Source of the DNA: SB11 sp965222995 | GTDB taxonomy: Bacteria; Bacteroidota; Bacteroidia; UBA8524 | NCBI GenBank assembly: GCA_965222995.1 | Contig: OZ244977.1 | Coordinates: forward strand, 372,001 to 436,000 | Length of the DNA stretch: 64,000 nt | Direction of reading: 5' to 3' | In this document: positions 52,964 to 60,245 of the stretch, piece by piece | Position numbering within the stretch: position 1 is the first letter of the stretch | How the letters are laid out: the number at the start of each line of letters is the position of its first letter | Program-made: the position numbers and the translations under genes | Notes under the pieces: generated by a model | Databases searched by the model: none | What the model was told of the DNA's origin: nothing | The model's input: only the letters and a program-made list of their open reading frames with translations

Positions 52964-55399
52964 TTGCCTTCAAACAAAAAAATACAACCCGCTATAGACT
53001 GGTTTTCTACCTTAGGGTGGCAGCCGCAAAAGTTTCAGCAAGAAACATGGCAAGCCTATTTATCAGGCAAAAGCGGTTTAGTTAATGCACCAACTGGGAG
53101 CGGCAAGACCTATAGTTTGGTAATACCCGCATTGTTGGAAGGTTTGGTAAATGAAAGTAAAAGAACCAATCAGGGTTTGCAGCTAATATGGTTAACCCCC
53201 ATAAGAGCCTTAGCTAAAGAGATATTTTTAGCTACCAATAGAGCTATAGAAAGCTTGGGAAGCAGTTGGGAAGTAGGTATCCGTACAGGAGACACCACTA
53301 CCGCCCAAAGGGCAAAGCAAAAAAAGCAAATGCCCCAAATACTCATCACTACGCCTGAAAGTTTACACTTAATGCTTTGTCAAAAAGGCTACGATAAAGT
53401 ATTTAAAAACCTTAAATGTGTAGTAGCCGATGAGTGGCACGAATTGGTAGGGAGCAAAAGGGGAGTGCAGGTAGAACTTGGGCTAAGTCGACTAAAGCAC
53501 ATTACCAGATCAAAACTTAAGATTTGGGGGATATCTGCTACTATAGGAAACTTGGAACAAGCCACAGAAATATTGATGGGTACAGACTATTACCCTAATG
53601 CCATTTCTATAAAAGCAGATATCCAAAAAGAGGTTATCATAGAAACAGTTTTCCCGGATGAGATTGAGAACTTCCCTTGGGCGGGGCATATGGGTACGAA
53701 GTTGCTGGAGAAAGTAATCCCCATAATTAATAATAGTACCAGTACACTGATTTTTACCAATACCCGCAACCAAAGTGAAATTTGGTATCAACGATTATTG
53801 GCAGCGGCTCCGGAGTTATCGGGGATTATTGCCATGCACCACGGTAGCATAAGCCATGAGTTACGCAACTGGGTAGAAGAAGAACTACACCAGGGTAACC
53901 TTAAAGTGGTGGTGTGTACCAGCAGCTTAGATTTGGGGGTAGACTTTCGGCCCGTTGAAACTATTATACAAATTGGTAGTCCTAAAGGGGTTTCAAGGTT
54001 TTTACAACGAGCTGGACGTAGCGGACACCAGCCCGGTAAGCCTAGTAAAATTTATTTTGTACCCACGCACTCACTAGAAATTATAGAAGGGGCAGCACTG
54101 CGGGAAGCCATGAAGCAGGGAATAATGGAAGACCGTATCCCTTTTGTACGCAGCTTTGATGTGCTTATACAATACTTGGTTACACTAGCGGTAAGCAATG
54201 GTTTTAAAGCTGATGAAATTTATGAGGAAGTAAAAACCACTTTTTGTTTTAGCAGTATAAGTCCAGAAGAGTTTGAGTGGTTATTGAGTTTTATAGTTAG
54301 TGGAGGAAATAGTTTAGAAGCCTACGATGAATACCATAAAGTAGTGCTGCAAAACGGATTGTTTAAGGTAGAAAGTAGGATGATAGCTATGCGCCACCGT
54401 TTATCTATTGGTACTATTGCCAGTGTACAGATGCTTAAGGTAAAATACATGAGTGGTAAGAGCTTGGGGAGTATTGAAGAGATATTTATTTCTAAGCTTA
54501 AACCCGGTGATACTTTTTGGATGGCAGGCAAGAACTTGGAGTTAGTCCAAATAAAAAATATGGAAGTGTTGGTACGCAAAGGGAGTGGTAAAAAAGGCAT
54601 TACACCCAGCTGGGGTGGGGGAAGAATGCCACTTTCGTCACAACTTTCAGCAATGTTGCGTAATAAGCTACATACGGTTGGGAGTAGCAAAGAGCAGGAG
54701 GTAAAACTTTTAGAACCTTTATTTGAGGTACAAAGCCAGCTTTCTATTGTACCTAAGCAAAACCAATTTTTAATAGAAAAAATAAACGATAAGGAAGGCT
54801 GTCATGTGTTTTTCTTCCCTTTTGAGGGGCGTGCTGTGCATGAGGGAATGGCAGCACTATTGGCATACCGACTGGGGCACTTCAAAAAAATTACGCTTTC
54901 TATAGCCATGAACGATTATGGCTTTGAATTACTAAGCGACCAAGACATACCTATTGAAGAAGCTATAGATAGCGATATATTCACTACCGAGCATTTAACC
55001 AAAGATATTAAAGCCAGTATAAATGATACTGAGATGGCTAAGCGGCAATTTGCCCAAATAAGTAAAATTGCAGGTTTAATATTTCAGGGTTATCCCGGTA
55101 AGGCAATAAAAGAAAGGCATTTGCAATCCTCATCCCAATTATTTTTTGATGTGTTTTATGAGCATGAGCCTAACAATTTGTTATTACTCCAAGCCTACGA
55201 AGAAGTGTATGATTTCCAGTTAGAGCAAACCCGTATGCGAACGGCAATGGAACGAATAAATCAGCAAGAAATTATTATTAATTACCCAACACAACCTACA
55301 CCATTTGCCTTTCCTATTTTGGTAGATAGGTTAAGAGAGAAATTCACCAATGAACCTATTGAAGAACGCATTAAAAAAATGAAATTAGCTTTTGACTAG
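52964..55399 (+). CDS. Lhr-type DEXH helicase (ligase-associated DNA damage response)
   Basis: The product is 811 aa starting at TTG 52964, the only start in frame near the conserved FQQETWQAYLSGKSGLVNAP. Walker A is PTGSGKTYSL, the DEXH box is VVADEWHELVGSKRG, motif III is GISATIGN, and motif VI is FLQRAGRSGHQPG. The C-terminal Lhr-core region has GGGRMPLSSQLSAML and FFPFEGRAVHEGMAALLAYR. Family members sit with an ATP-dependent DNA ligase, a metallo-beta-lactamase exonuclease and the phosphoesterase PdeM. Here only PdeM is near, 661 bases downstream. Confidence 0.93.
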   Translation: MPSNKKIQPAIDWFSTLGWQPQKFQQETWQAYLSGKSGLVNAPTGSGKTYSLVIPALLEGLVNESKRTNQGLQLIWLTPIRALAKEIFLATNRAIESLGSSWEVGIRTGDTTTAQRAKQKKQMPQILITTPESLHLMLCQKGYDKVFKNLKCVVADEWHELVGSKRGVQVELGLSRLKHITRSKLKIWGISATIGNLEQATEILMGTDYYPNAISIKADIQKEVIIETVFPDEIENFPWAGHMGTKLLEKVIPIINNSTSTLIFTNTRNQSEIWYQRLLAAAPELSGIIAMHHGSISHELRNWVEEELHQGNLKVVVCTSSLDLGVDFRPVETIIQIGSPKGVSRFLQRAGRSGHQPGKPSKIYFVPTHSLEIIEGAALREAMKQGIMEDRIPFVRSFDVLIQYLVTLAVSNGFKADEIYEEVKTTFCFSSISPEEFEWLLSFIVSGGNSLEAYDEYHKVVLQNGLFKVESRMIAMRHRLSIGTIASVQMLKVKYMSGKSLGSIEEIFISKLKPGDTFWMAGKNLELVQIKNMEVLVRKGSGKKGITPSWGGGRMPLSSQLSAMLRNKLHTVGSSKEQEVKLLEPLFEVQSQLSIVPKQNQFLIEKINDKEGCHVFFFPFEGRAVHEGMAALLAYRLGHFKKITLSIAMNDYGFELLSDQDIPIEEAIDSDIFTTEHLTKDIKASINDTEMAKRQFAQISKIAGLIFQGYPGKAIKERHLQSSSQLFFDVFYEHEPNNLLLLQAYEEVYDFQLEQTRMRTAMERINQQEIIINYPTQPTPFAFPILVDRLREKFTNEPIEERIKKMKLAFD

Positions 55400-55409
55400 C
55401 AAATAATTT

Positions 55410-55988
55410 CTATTCAAACTGTATAACCACTTTTTTCCGAAATAACTCTATCGGGATTTTAGTTTTGTTTTTAGGGTCAGTAGAGAAGAAAACTAAGAGT
55501 AAAGGTTTGTCAATTTCTTCAATAGGAAAGATGGTTTTATTGTTGTCCTTATCCATAAAACGTTCGGTAACCCTGGTGGCAAAAACAGTATCATTTTTTA
55601 CTGTCAAATCTTTGTCGAATCTGTGCCAATCTAGTGAAGCGTCATAAAACCAATAATGTAACGTCTCATCATCAATTATAAGCATCTTCTTTTCATTAAA
55701 GTTATGCTCTACCATAGACTTAGCTCCAACATACTTAAAGTCTTTAAAATTTTCACTGTTCGGAGTATTATAATACAAACTGTCAAAAGAAGCACTTAAA
55801 AATACTCCCCTTAGTTTAACTAGCTTTATCTTAATTGTGAAAGGTTTCTTCTGTAAGGATATTACAGAACTATCATTTAAAACCTCTTTTACCAAAGTAT
55901 CTTGCTGTATAAATATTTTAGCAGATTGACTACTCCCGTCAAATACATATAGAAGAGGAAGCAGCAGTAGAATATATTTTAACCTCAT
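55410..55988 (-). CDS. Secreted hypothetical protein
   Basis: The product is 192 aa with a signal peptide (YILLLLPLLYVFDGSSQ) and no recognised domain. The mature part is beta-rich and charged (FTIKIKLVKLRGVFLSASFD; KTIFPIEEIDKPLLLVFF). It stands convergent to the helicase gene (10 bases apart) and divergent from pdeM, which interrupts what would otherwise be a helicase-pdeM operon. Confidence 0.75.
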   Translation of the reverse strand: MRLKYILLLLPLLYVFDGSSQSAKIFIQQDTLVKEVLNDSSVISLQKKPFTIKIKLVKLRGVFLSASFDSLYYNTPNSENFKDFKYVGAKSMVEHNFNEKKMLIIDDETLHYWFYDASLDWHRFDKDLTVKNDTVFATRVTERFMDKDNNKTIFPIEEIDKPLLLVFFSTDPKNKTKIPIELFRKKVVIQFE

Positions 55989-56045
55989 AACGTACTAATC
56001 TTGAAATACAAACATATTATATTTTAATAGCCCTCATCACTAAAT

Positions 56046-56053
56046 TATCTTTG
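56046..56053 (+). promoter_or_regulatory. -7 box TATCTTTG for pdeM
   Basis: Consensus box with 6 bases to the ATG at 56060, so pdeM has its own promoter and probably a leaderless transcript. Confidence 0.55.
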
Positions 56054-56059
56054 CTGCAA

Positions 56060-56695
56060 ATGCTCACCCATACCATCTGTGAAGAAGAGTTGACTTTACT
56101 ACCCCAAAAAGCTATTTGGTGGGAAGCACAAAAGGCTGTAATAGTTTCAGACTTGCATTTGGGCAAGGGGATGCATTTCCGCAAGGCAGGGTTGCCATTA
56201 CCTTTGGTGAGCCACCAGAAAGATTTTGCCCAACTAATTGAGTTGTTAAAAACTCCTAACTTAGAGCAAGTGATTTTTTTAGGTGATTTATTTCACAGCA
56301 GTTATAATAGCGATTGGGAGTTGGTAGGAGAAATACTAAAAGAGTTTAATCACCTACGGCTTATATTAGTGCAGGGCAACCATGATATATTAAATAAACA
56401 CCATTACGAACGTTTCAACTTCAATGTGTTTGATGTTTTACATTTAGGTCCTTTCGTGCTTTCACACGAACCCATAGAAGAGCCATCTGCTTATAACATT
56501 TACGGGCATATTCACCCTGGAGTAAAGCTATATGGCAAGGGGAGACAAAAACTAAAATTACCTTGTTTCTTTTTTTCAAAAAACTATGCAGTACTCCCTT
56601 CATTTGGTAAGCTTACGGGGTTGTATGCTTTGCAGCCTAAAAAAAACGATAAAGTATTTGCAATTGCTGAAGGCAGGGTAGTGAGCTTAGCCTAA
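56060..56695 (+). CDS. pdeM: Ligase-associated DNA damage response metallophosphoesterase
   Basis: The product is 211 aa. The calcineurin-type motifs are VSDLHLGKGMHFRKAG, LGDLFHSSYNSDW, VQGNHDIL, LSHEP and YGHIHPGVKL; the last is followed by the family-specific RQKLKLPCFFFS. It belongs to the PdeM group linked to DNA end processing with an Lhr-type helicase. A TTG at 56051 is an alternative start; ATG 56060 is preferred. The ligase and exonuclease partners are not in the window. Confidence 0.9.
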   Translation: MLTHTICEEELTLLPQKAIWWEAQKAVIVSDLHLGKGMHFRKAGLPLPLVSHQKDFAQLIELLKTPNLEQVIFLGDLFHSSYNSDWELVGEILKEFNHLRLILVQGNHDILNKHHYERFNFNVFDVLHLGPFVLSHEPIEEPSAYNIYGHIHPGVKLYGKGRQKLKLPCFFFSKNYAVLPSFGKLTGLYALQPKKNDKVFAIAEGRVVSLA

Positions 56696-56722
56696 AAACA
56701 AAAGAGGGCTAATTGCCCCCTT
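56694..56722 (-). terminator. Terminator overlapping the end of the SRPBCC gene
   Basis: On the minus strand AAGGGGGC pairs with GCCCTCTT (one G-U pair) across a 5-base loop, followed by TTGTTTTT. The first arm is coding sequence and the TAG stop codon straddles the end of the loop and the second arm. Confidence 0.7.
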
Positions 56723-57155
56723 CTGCTAATTCTTTAAGTCTTGCGCCCTGCTTCATGGCTATTTTCTTGGTAAAGCCGGCAAACAGCTTCCCTAAAAAAC
56801 GTGTAAAAGCATTATAGGTAGTAGTAATTACAGCATATTCTAAACGGGTTTTGCTGTCTCCTTCAGCAATAAGGTGATAGCTAATTTCCATAGCGAAAGA
56901 TTTGCCGGCAAGTTTCATTACCAGTTTTTCAGGAGGGTTATATTCTAAGATTTCTCCTGTATAGGTAGTTGTTCTTCCCCCTTCTTTCAAAGTATGCTTA
57001 AAAGGCTTACCTACAGGGTCATTCTCGTCGTAACCATCAGGGTATTCATTTCCCTGAAACTCAGGCACCCATTTTTTTAGGTTATCATCATCATAAATGC
57101 ATTCAAATACCCTTTGGCGGGGTGCATTAATGTGGTGTGTCAGTTGTATTTCCAT
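56709..57155 (-). CDS. SRPBCC family protein
   Basis: The product is 148 aa, a START-like helix-grip fold (IQLTHHINAPRQRVFECIYDDD, then GKPFKHTLKEGG, EYNPPEKLVMKL and the C-terminal helix FLGKLFAGFTKKIAMKQ). Such domains bind hydrophobic ligands or act in regulation. It starts two bases after the VOC gene, so both are in one operon. The terminator uses its last codons. Confidence 0.85.
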   Translation of the reverse strand: MEIQLTHHINAPRQRVFECIYDDDNLKKWVPEFQGNEYPDGYDENDPVGKPFKHTLKEGGRTTTYTGEILEYNPPEKLVMKLAGKSFAMEISYHLIAEGDSKTRLEYAVITTTYNAFTRFLGKLFAGFTKKIAMKQGARLKELAEGGN

Positions 57156-57157
57156 AG

Positions 57158-57547
57158 CTACTCAACTTTAGCAGGTTCCCACAATTCAATTTTATTACCT
57201 TCAGGATCTACTATCCAGCCAAATTTTCCAATACCTTCCATGTTTTCAGTTTCCTCCATCACTTGTACACCCTCTTCTTTTAAGGTGTTAAGCAGCCATT
57301 CAACATTTTCCACCCTAAGATTAAACATAAAAGCGTTTGAAGATGGGGCAAAGTATTGTGTATCAGCATTAAAAATAGAAAATACAGAAGTACCTCTTTT
57401 ATCAGGTTTAGGGTCTTCATCCCAGTGCAAAGCACAATAAGTGTTACCACCAAAGTTTAAGCCCAAATGTTTTTCATACCATGCAGCTAAAGCTTTAGGG
57501 TCTTTTGCCTTAAAGAAGGCTCCGCCAATTCCGGTTACTCTTTTCAT
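57158..57547 (-). CDS. VOC family (glyoxalase-like) protein
   Basis: The product is 129 aa. The glyoxalase/bleomycin-resistance fold is shown by GGAFFKAKDPKALAAWYEKHLGL near the N-terminus and GWIVDPEGNKIELWEP at the end. The last Glu is a likely metal ligand. It is probably a small-molecule enzyme or binding protein. It is first in a two-gene operon and divergent from the DinB gene across an 18-base palindrome. Confidence 0.9.
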   Translation of the reverse strand: MKRVTGIGGAFFKAKDPKALAAWYEKHLGLNFGGNTYCALHWDEDPKPDKRGTSVFSIFNADTQYFAPSSNAFMFNLRVENVEWLLNTLKEEGVQVMEETENMEGIGKFGWIVDPEGNKIELWEPAKVE

Positions 57548-57610
57548 AATATTTTATTTTTGTTGTTAAAAATTCTGATGCAATAAACGCCAAAACTACT
57601 GTTTGCGTGC

Positions 57611-57628
57611 ATCACCCATTTGGGTGAT
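57611..57628. promoter_or_regulatory. 18-base palindrome between divergent VOC and DinB genes
   Basis: ATCACCCA and TGGGTGAT are perfect arms around TT, in the middle of a 156-base divergent region. The position and symmetry suit a dimeric regulator controlling one or both directions. Confidence 0.5.
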
Positions 57629-57703
57629 TTACATTTTTAAAATTAAAATAATACAAAAAGGTGGTTTGTGTGAGAAAATATGTCATGAAAAAATTTGATA
57701 GAT

Positions 57704-58225
57704 ATGAAGTTTGATTTAACGAAAGCAATTTCAGTTTTAGAGCGTACACCACAAGTACTAAATACATTACTTTTAGGACTGCATGAAGATTGGGTTTATA
57801 GCAATGAAGGCAATGATAGTTGGAGTCCTTATGATATTGTTGGTCATTTGATACACGGTGAAATTACTGATTGGATACCGAGGTTAGAAATAATTTTGGC
57901 AAATGGTGTTGAAATTCCTTTTAAGCCTTTTGACAGGTTTGCACAGTTTGAAAACAGTAAAGGAAAAAGCTTAGAGCAGTTACTAGTTGAATTTGAGAAG
58001 TTAAGAAATAACAACCTTAAACACCTGGTTAGTATAGGTCTTACAGAGAGGCATCTTTCCCTTAAAGGTATCCATCCTGAATTTGGAGAGGTAACTTTAA
58101 AACAATTGCTTAGTACTTGGGTAGTACACGATTTAAGCCATTTAAATCAAACTGCAAGAGTTATGGCAAAACAATACAACGAAGAAGTAGGAGAATGGAA
58201 GAAATACCTAAGTATTTTGAAATAA
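57704..58225 (+). CDS. DinB family metal-dependent protein
   Basis: The product is 173 aa, a four-helix DinB-like fold. Metal-ligand histidines are visible in DIVGHLIHGEITDW and VVHDLSHLNQTARVM. Members include damage-inducible proteins and thiol transferases; this one is not assigned a reaction. A TTG at 57695 precedes it; ATG 57704 is the natural start. Confidence 0.85.
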   Translation: MKFDLTKAISVLERTPQVLNTLLLGLHEDWVYSNEGNDSWSPYDIVGHLIHGEITDWIPRLEIILANGVEIPFKPFDRFAQFENSKGKSLEQLLVEFEKLRNNNLKHLVSIGLTERHLSLKGIHPEFGEVTLKQLLSTWVVHDLSHLNQTARVMAKQYNEEVGEWKKYLSILK

Positions 58226-58333
58226 AGGGAATAAAAGAGCAAATATTTTCATATTAGTTTAATTTTTTAATAAAATCTTTTAAAAAATTAGTTGTTTTTT
58301 CATAAATTGCAGTAAAAGTGTTGTGGGAACACA

Positions 58334-59755
58334 ATGGATAATCTAAATAAAGATAGCATAAAAGACTGGGGGGCTATCAATCCAGGGAAACTTTTGGAAG
58401 CCATTCACAAAGTATCGTCAGATGTTATTTACTTATTTGATTTAGAGACCCAAAGTAACATATATATTAGCAAGGGTATTGGAGATGCTTTAGGGTATAG
58501 CCCTAAAGAAATAAAAAAAATGGGTTCAAATCTACTCACTACTATTTTACATCCTGATGATTTGGCAAGGGTACCCGAAGACCAAAAGATTTTAGAACAA
58601 CTGAAAGACGGTGAAATTTATTATTCAAAAAGTAGGTTTAAAAAAGCAGATGGAGGTTTGTTATATCTAAAATCAAGGCAAATGGTTTACTCTAGAGATG
58701 AGAAAGGGAAAGCCAAAATTATTTTAGGAGTAACACATGATATTACTGAGTTAGAGGAAAAGCAAATACGTTTGCAAGAGGTGGCGGTGATTGCTGAGAA
58801 AACCACTAATGCAATAATGATCACCAATGCTAATGATGAGATAGAGTGGGTGAATACTGGTTATGAGCAGCTTACAGGATACTCATTAGAAGAAGTAAAA
58901 GGAAAAAAACCAAATATATTTAAAAATATAAGCGAAGAAAATAATGCCACTATAAATGAAATGCGGGAAAGTTTTGCCAAAGGCAATACTTATAGTGGAG
59001 AGTTAAAGAGCTATACAAAAAATGGAGAAGAGTTTTGGGTACGAGTAATTGCGGACCCTTTGGCAAATGAAAACGGAGTAGGTTTACGCTATATATTTAT
59101 AGCACAAAATATAACTGAACTTAAAAGTAAAGAAGGTCGTTTGCTACAATCTTATGAACGATTGAAAAAGTATGCCTTTTTCACCTCGCATCAATTACGT
59201 TCACCAGTGGCAGATATACTCTCGATTTTAGATGTATACGATTATAATAACCCTTCTAATCCTGATAATATAAAACTATTAAACGATTTGAAAACAGTGT
59301 CTTTGAAATTAGATAATACCGTGCACGAGCTTAATGAATTGTTATCGGTAGATACAGCTAAGTTTTCCGATGACCAAAAAGCTCCTCAAAGCCTACAAAA
59401 TATAATGTTGGTTGATGATGACAAAGTATTTATAAATATTACCAGCATTATATTAAAACGCTTTAATGAGGCGCTAGCCATAGAAAGTTATACCAATCCT
59501 ATGCAGGCGTTAGAAGAATTGAAGAAAGACAGCAATCATCCTGATGCTATTTTCTTGGATATTAATATGCCTGATATTGACGGATGGAAGTTTTTAGAAA
59601 ATATGGAAGAAATGGGTATAAGTACTAATGTATATATGCTTACTTCATCCATAGATCCTTCAGATATGGAGAAATCAAAAACTTTTTCAAGTGTAAAAGG
59701 ATATTTTACTAAACCCTTGACTAAGAAAGTATTAACAGATCACTTTTTCAATTAG
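58334..59755 (+). CDS. PAS-PAS-DHp-receiver protein lacking a histidine kinase ATPase domain
   Basis: The product is 473 aa, soluble. PAS1 lies at about 15-140 and PAS2 at about 150-265 (ending YIFIAQNITELKSKEGRL). A dimerisation/phosphoacceptor helix pair lies at about 275-340 with His286 in TSHQLRSPVADIL. The receiver domain at about 355-473 has Asp361-363, phosphoacceptor Asp409 in IFLDINMPDIDGW, and Lys460 in YFTKPLTK. No HATPase (N, G1 or G2 boxes) lies between DHp and the receiver. It cannot autophosphorylate alone; it may act as a phosphotransfer hub or take phosphate from another kinase such as the one at 41043. Confidence 0.88.
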   Translation: MDNLNKDSIKDWGAINPGKLLEAIHKVSSDVIYLFDLETQSNIYISKGIGDALGYSPKEIKKMGSNLLTTILHPDDLARVPEDQKILEQLKDGEIYYSKSRFKKADGGLLYLKSRQMVYSRDEKGKAKIILGVTHDITELEEKQIRLQEVAVIAEKTTNAIMITNANDEIEWVNTGYEQLTGYSLEEVKGKKPNIFKNISEENNATINEMRESFAKGNTYSGELKSYTKNGEEFWVRVIADPLANENGVGLRYIFIAQNITELKSKEGRLLQSYERLKKYAFFTSHQLRSPVADILSILDVYDYNNPSNPDNIKLLNDLKTVSLKLDNTVHELNELLSVDTAKFSDDQKAPQSLQNIMLVDDDKVFINITSIILKRFNEALAIESYTNPMQALEELKKDSNHPDAIFLDINMPDIDGWKFLENMEEMGISTNVYMLTSSIDPSDMEKSKTFSSVKGYFTKPLTKKVLTDHFFN

Positions 59756-59818
59756 TAGTGCTCATCTGCTAATAAATTAAACTTCATTCTTGCTCCTACC
59801 CCTCATTTTTATTAAATT

Positions 59819-59840
59819 TTTGAACAATTTTTTGTTCAAA
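59819..59840. promoter_or_regulatory. Perfect palindrome immediately upstream of umuD
   Basis: TTTGAACAA (59819-59827) and TTGTTCAAA (59832-59840) flank TTTT and end one base before the umuD ATG. The core has GAAC and GTTC half-sites eight bases apart. The position fits an SOS-type operator that also covers the translation start region. Confidence 0.65.
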
Positions 59841-60245
59841 ATGTCAACAAAAGAACATAAATACGATTTACCGATTTTGAGAGGTATATCAGCAGGGTTT
59901 CCATCTCCTGCCAGAGATTATTTGGAAGAAAGTATTAACCTGAATAATGAATTAATACAAAACCCAAACTGGACTTTTTTAGGAGAAATTGAGGGGAATT
60001 CTATGCAAGACGCAGGTATATCCAATGGGGATGTTGTAGTGGTAGATAAATCTTTGGATGCACGGAATGGAAGTATAGCCATTTGTAGTATTGATGGCGG
60101 ATTAACTATAAAACGGTTGCACATGCATAATGATGAGTTATATCTTGTTTCAGCCAACGCTAAGTATAAACCTATAAAAATTACTGATGCCAGTAATTTC
60201 AGTATTTGGGGGGTAGTAACACATACCATTAAAAAAATGATATAG
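59841..60245 (+). CDS. umuD: UmuD-like translesion accessory protein (S24 peptidase)
   Basis: The product is 134 aa. The probable self-cleavage Ala-Gly is in ISAGFPSPA, the catalytic Ser in EGNSMQDAGI, and the catalytic Lys in LTIKRLHM. There is no DNA-binding domain, so it is UmuD rather than LexA. Self-cleavage on RecA filaments would activate the UmuC polymerase encoded directly downstream (stop and next start are adjacent). A longer frame to 59790 would run through the palindrome and was rejected. Confidence 0.92.
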   Translation: MSTKEHKYDLPILRGISAGFPSPARDYLEESINLNNELIQNPNWTFLGEIEGNSMQDAGISNGDVVVVDKSLDARNGSIAICSIDGGLTIKRLHMHNDELYLVSANAKYKPIKITDASNFSIWGVVTHTIKKMI

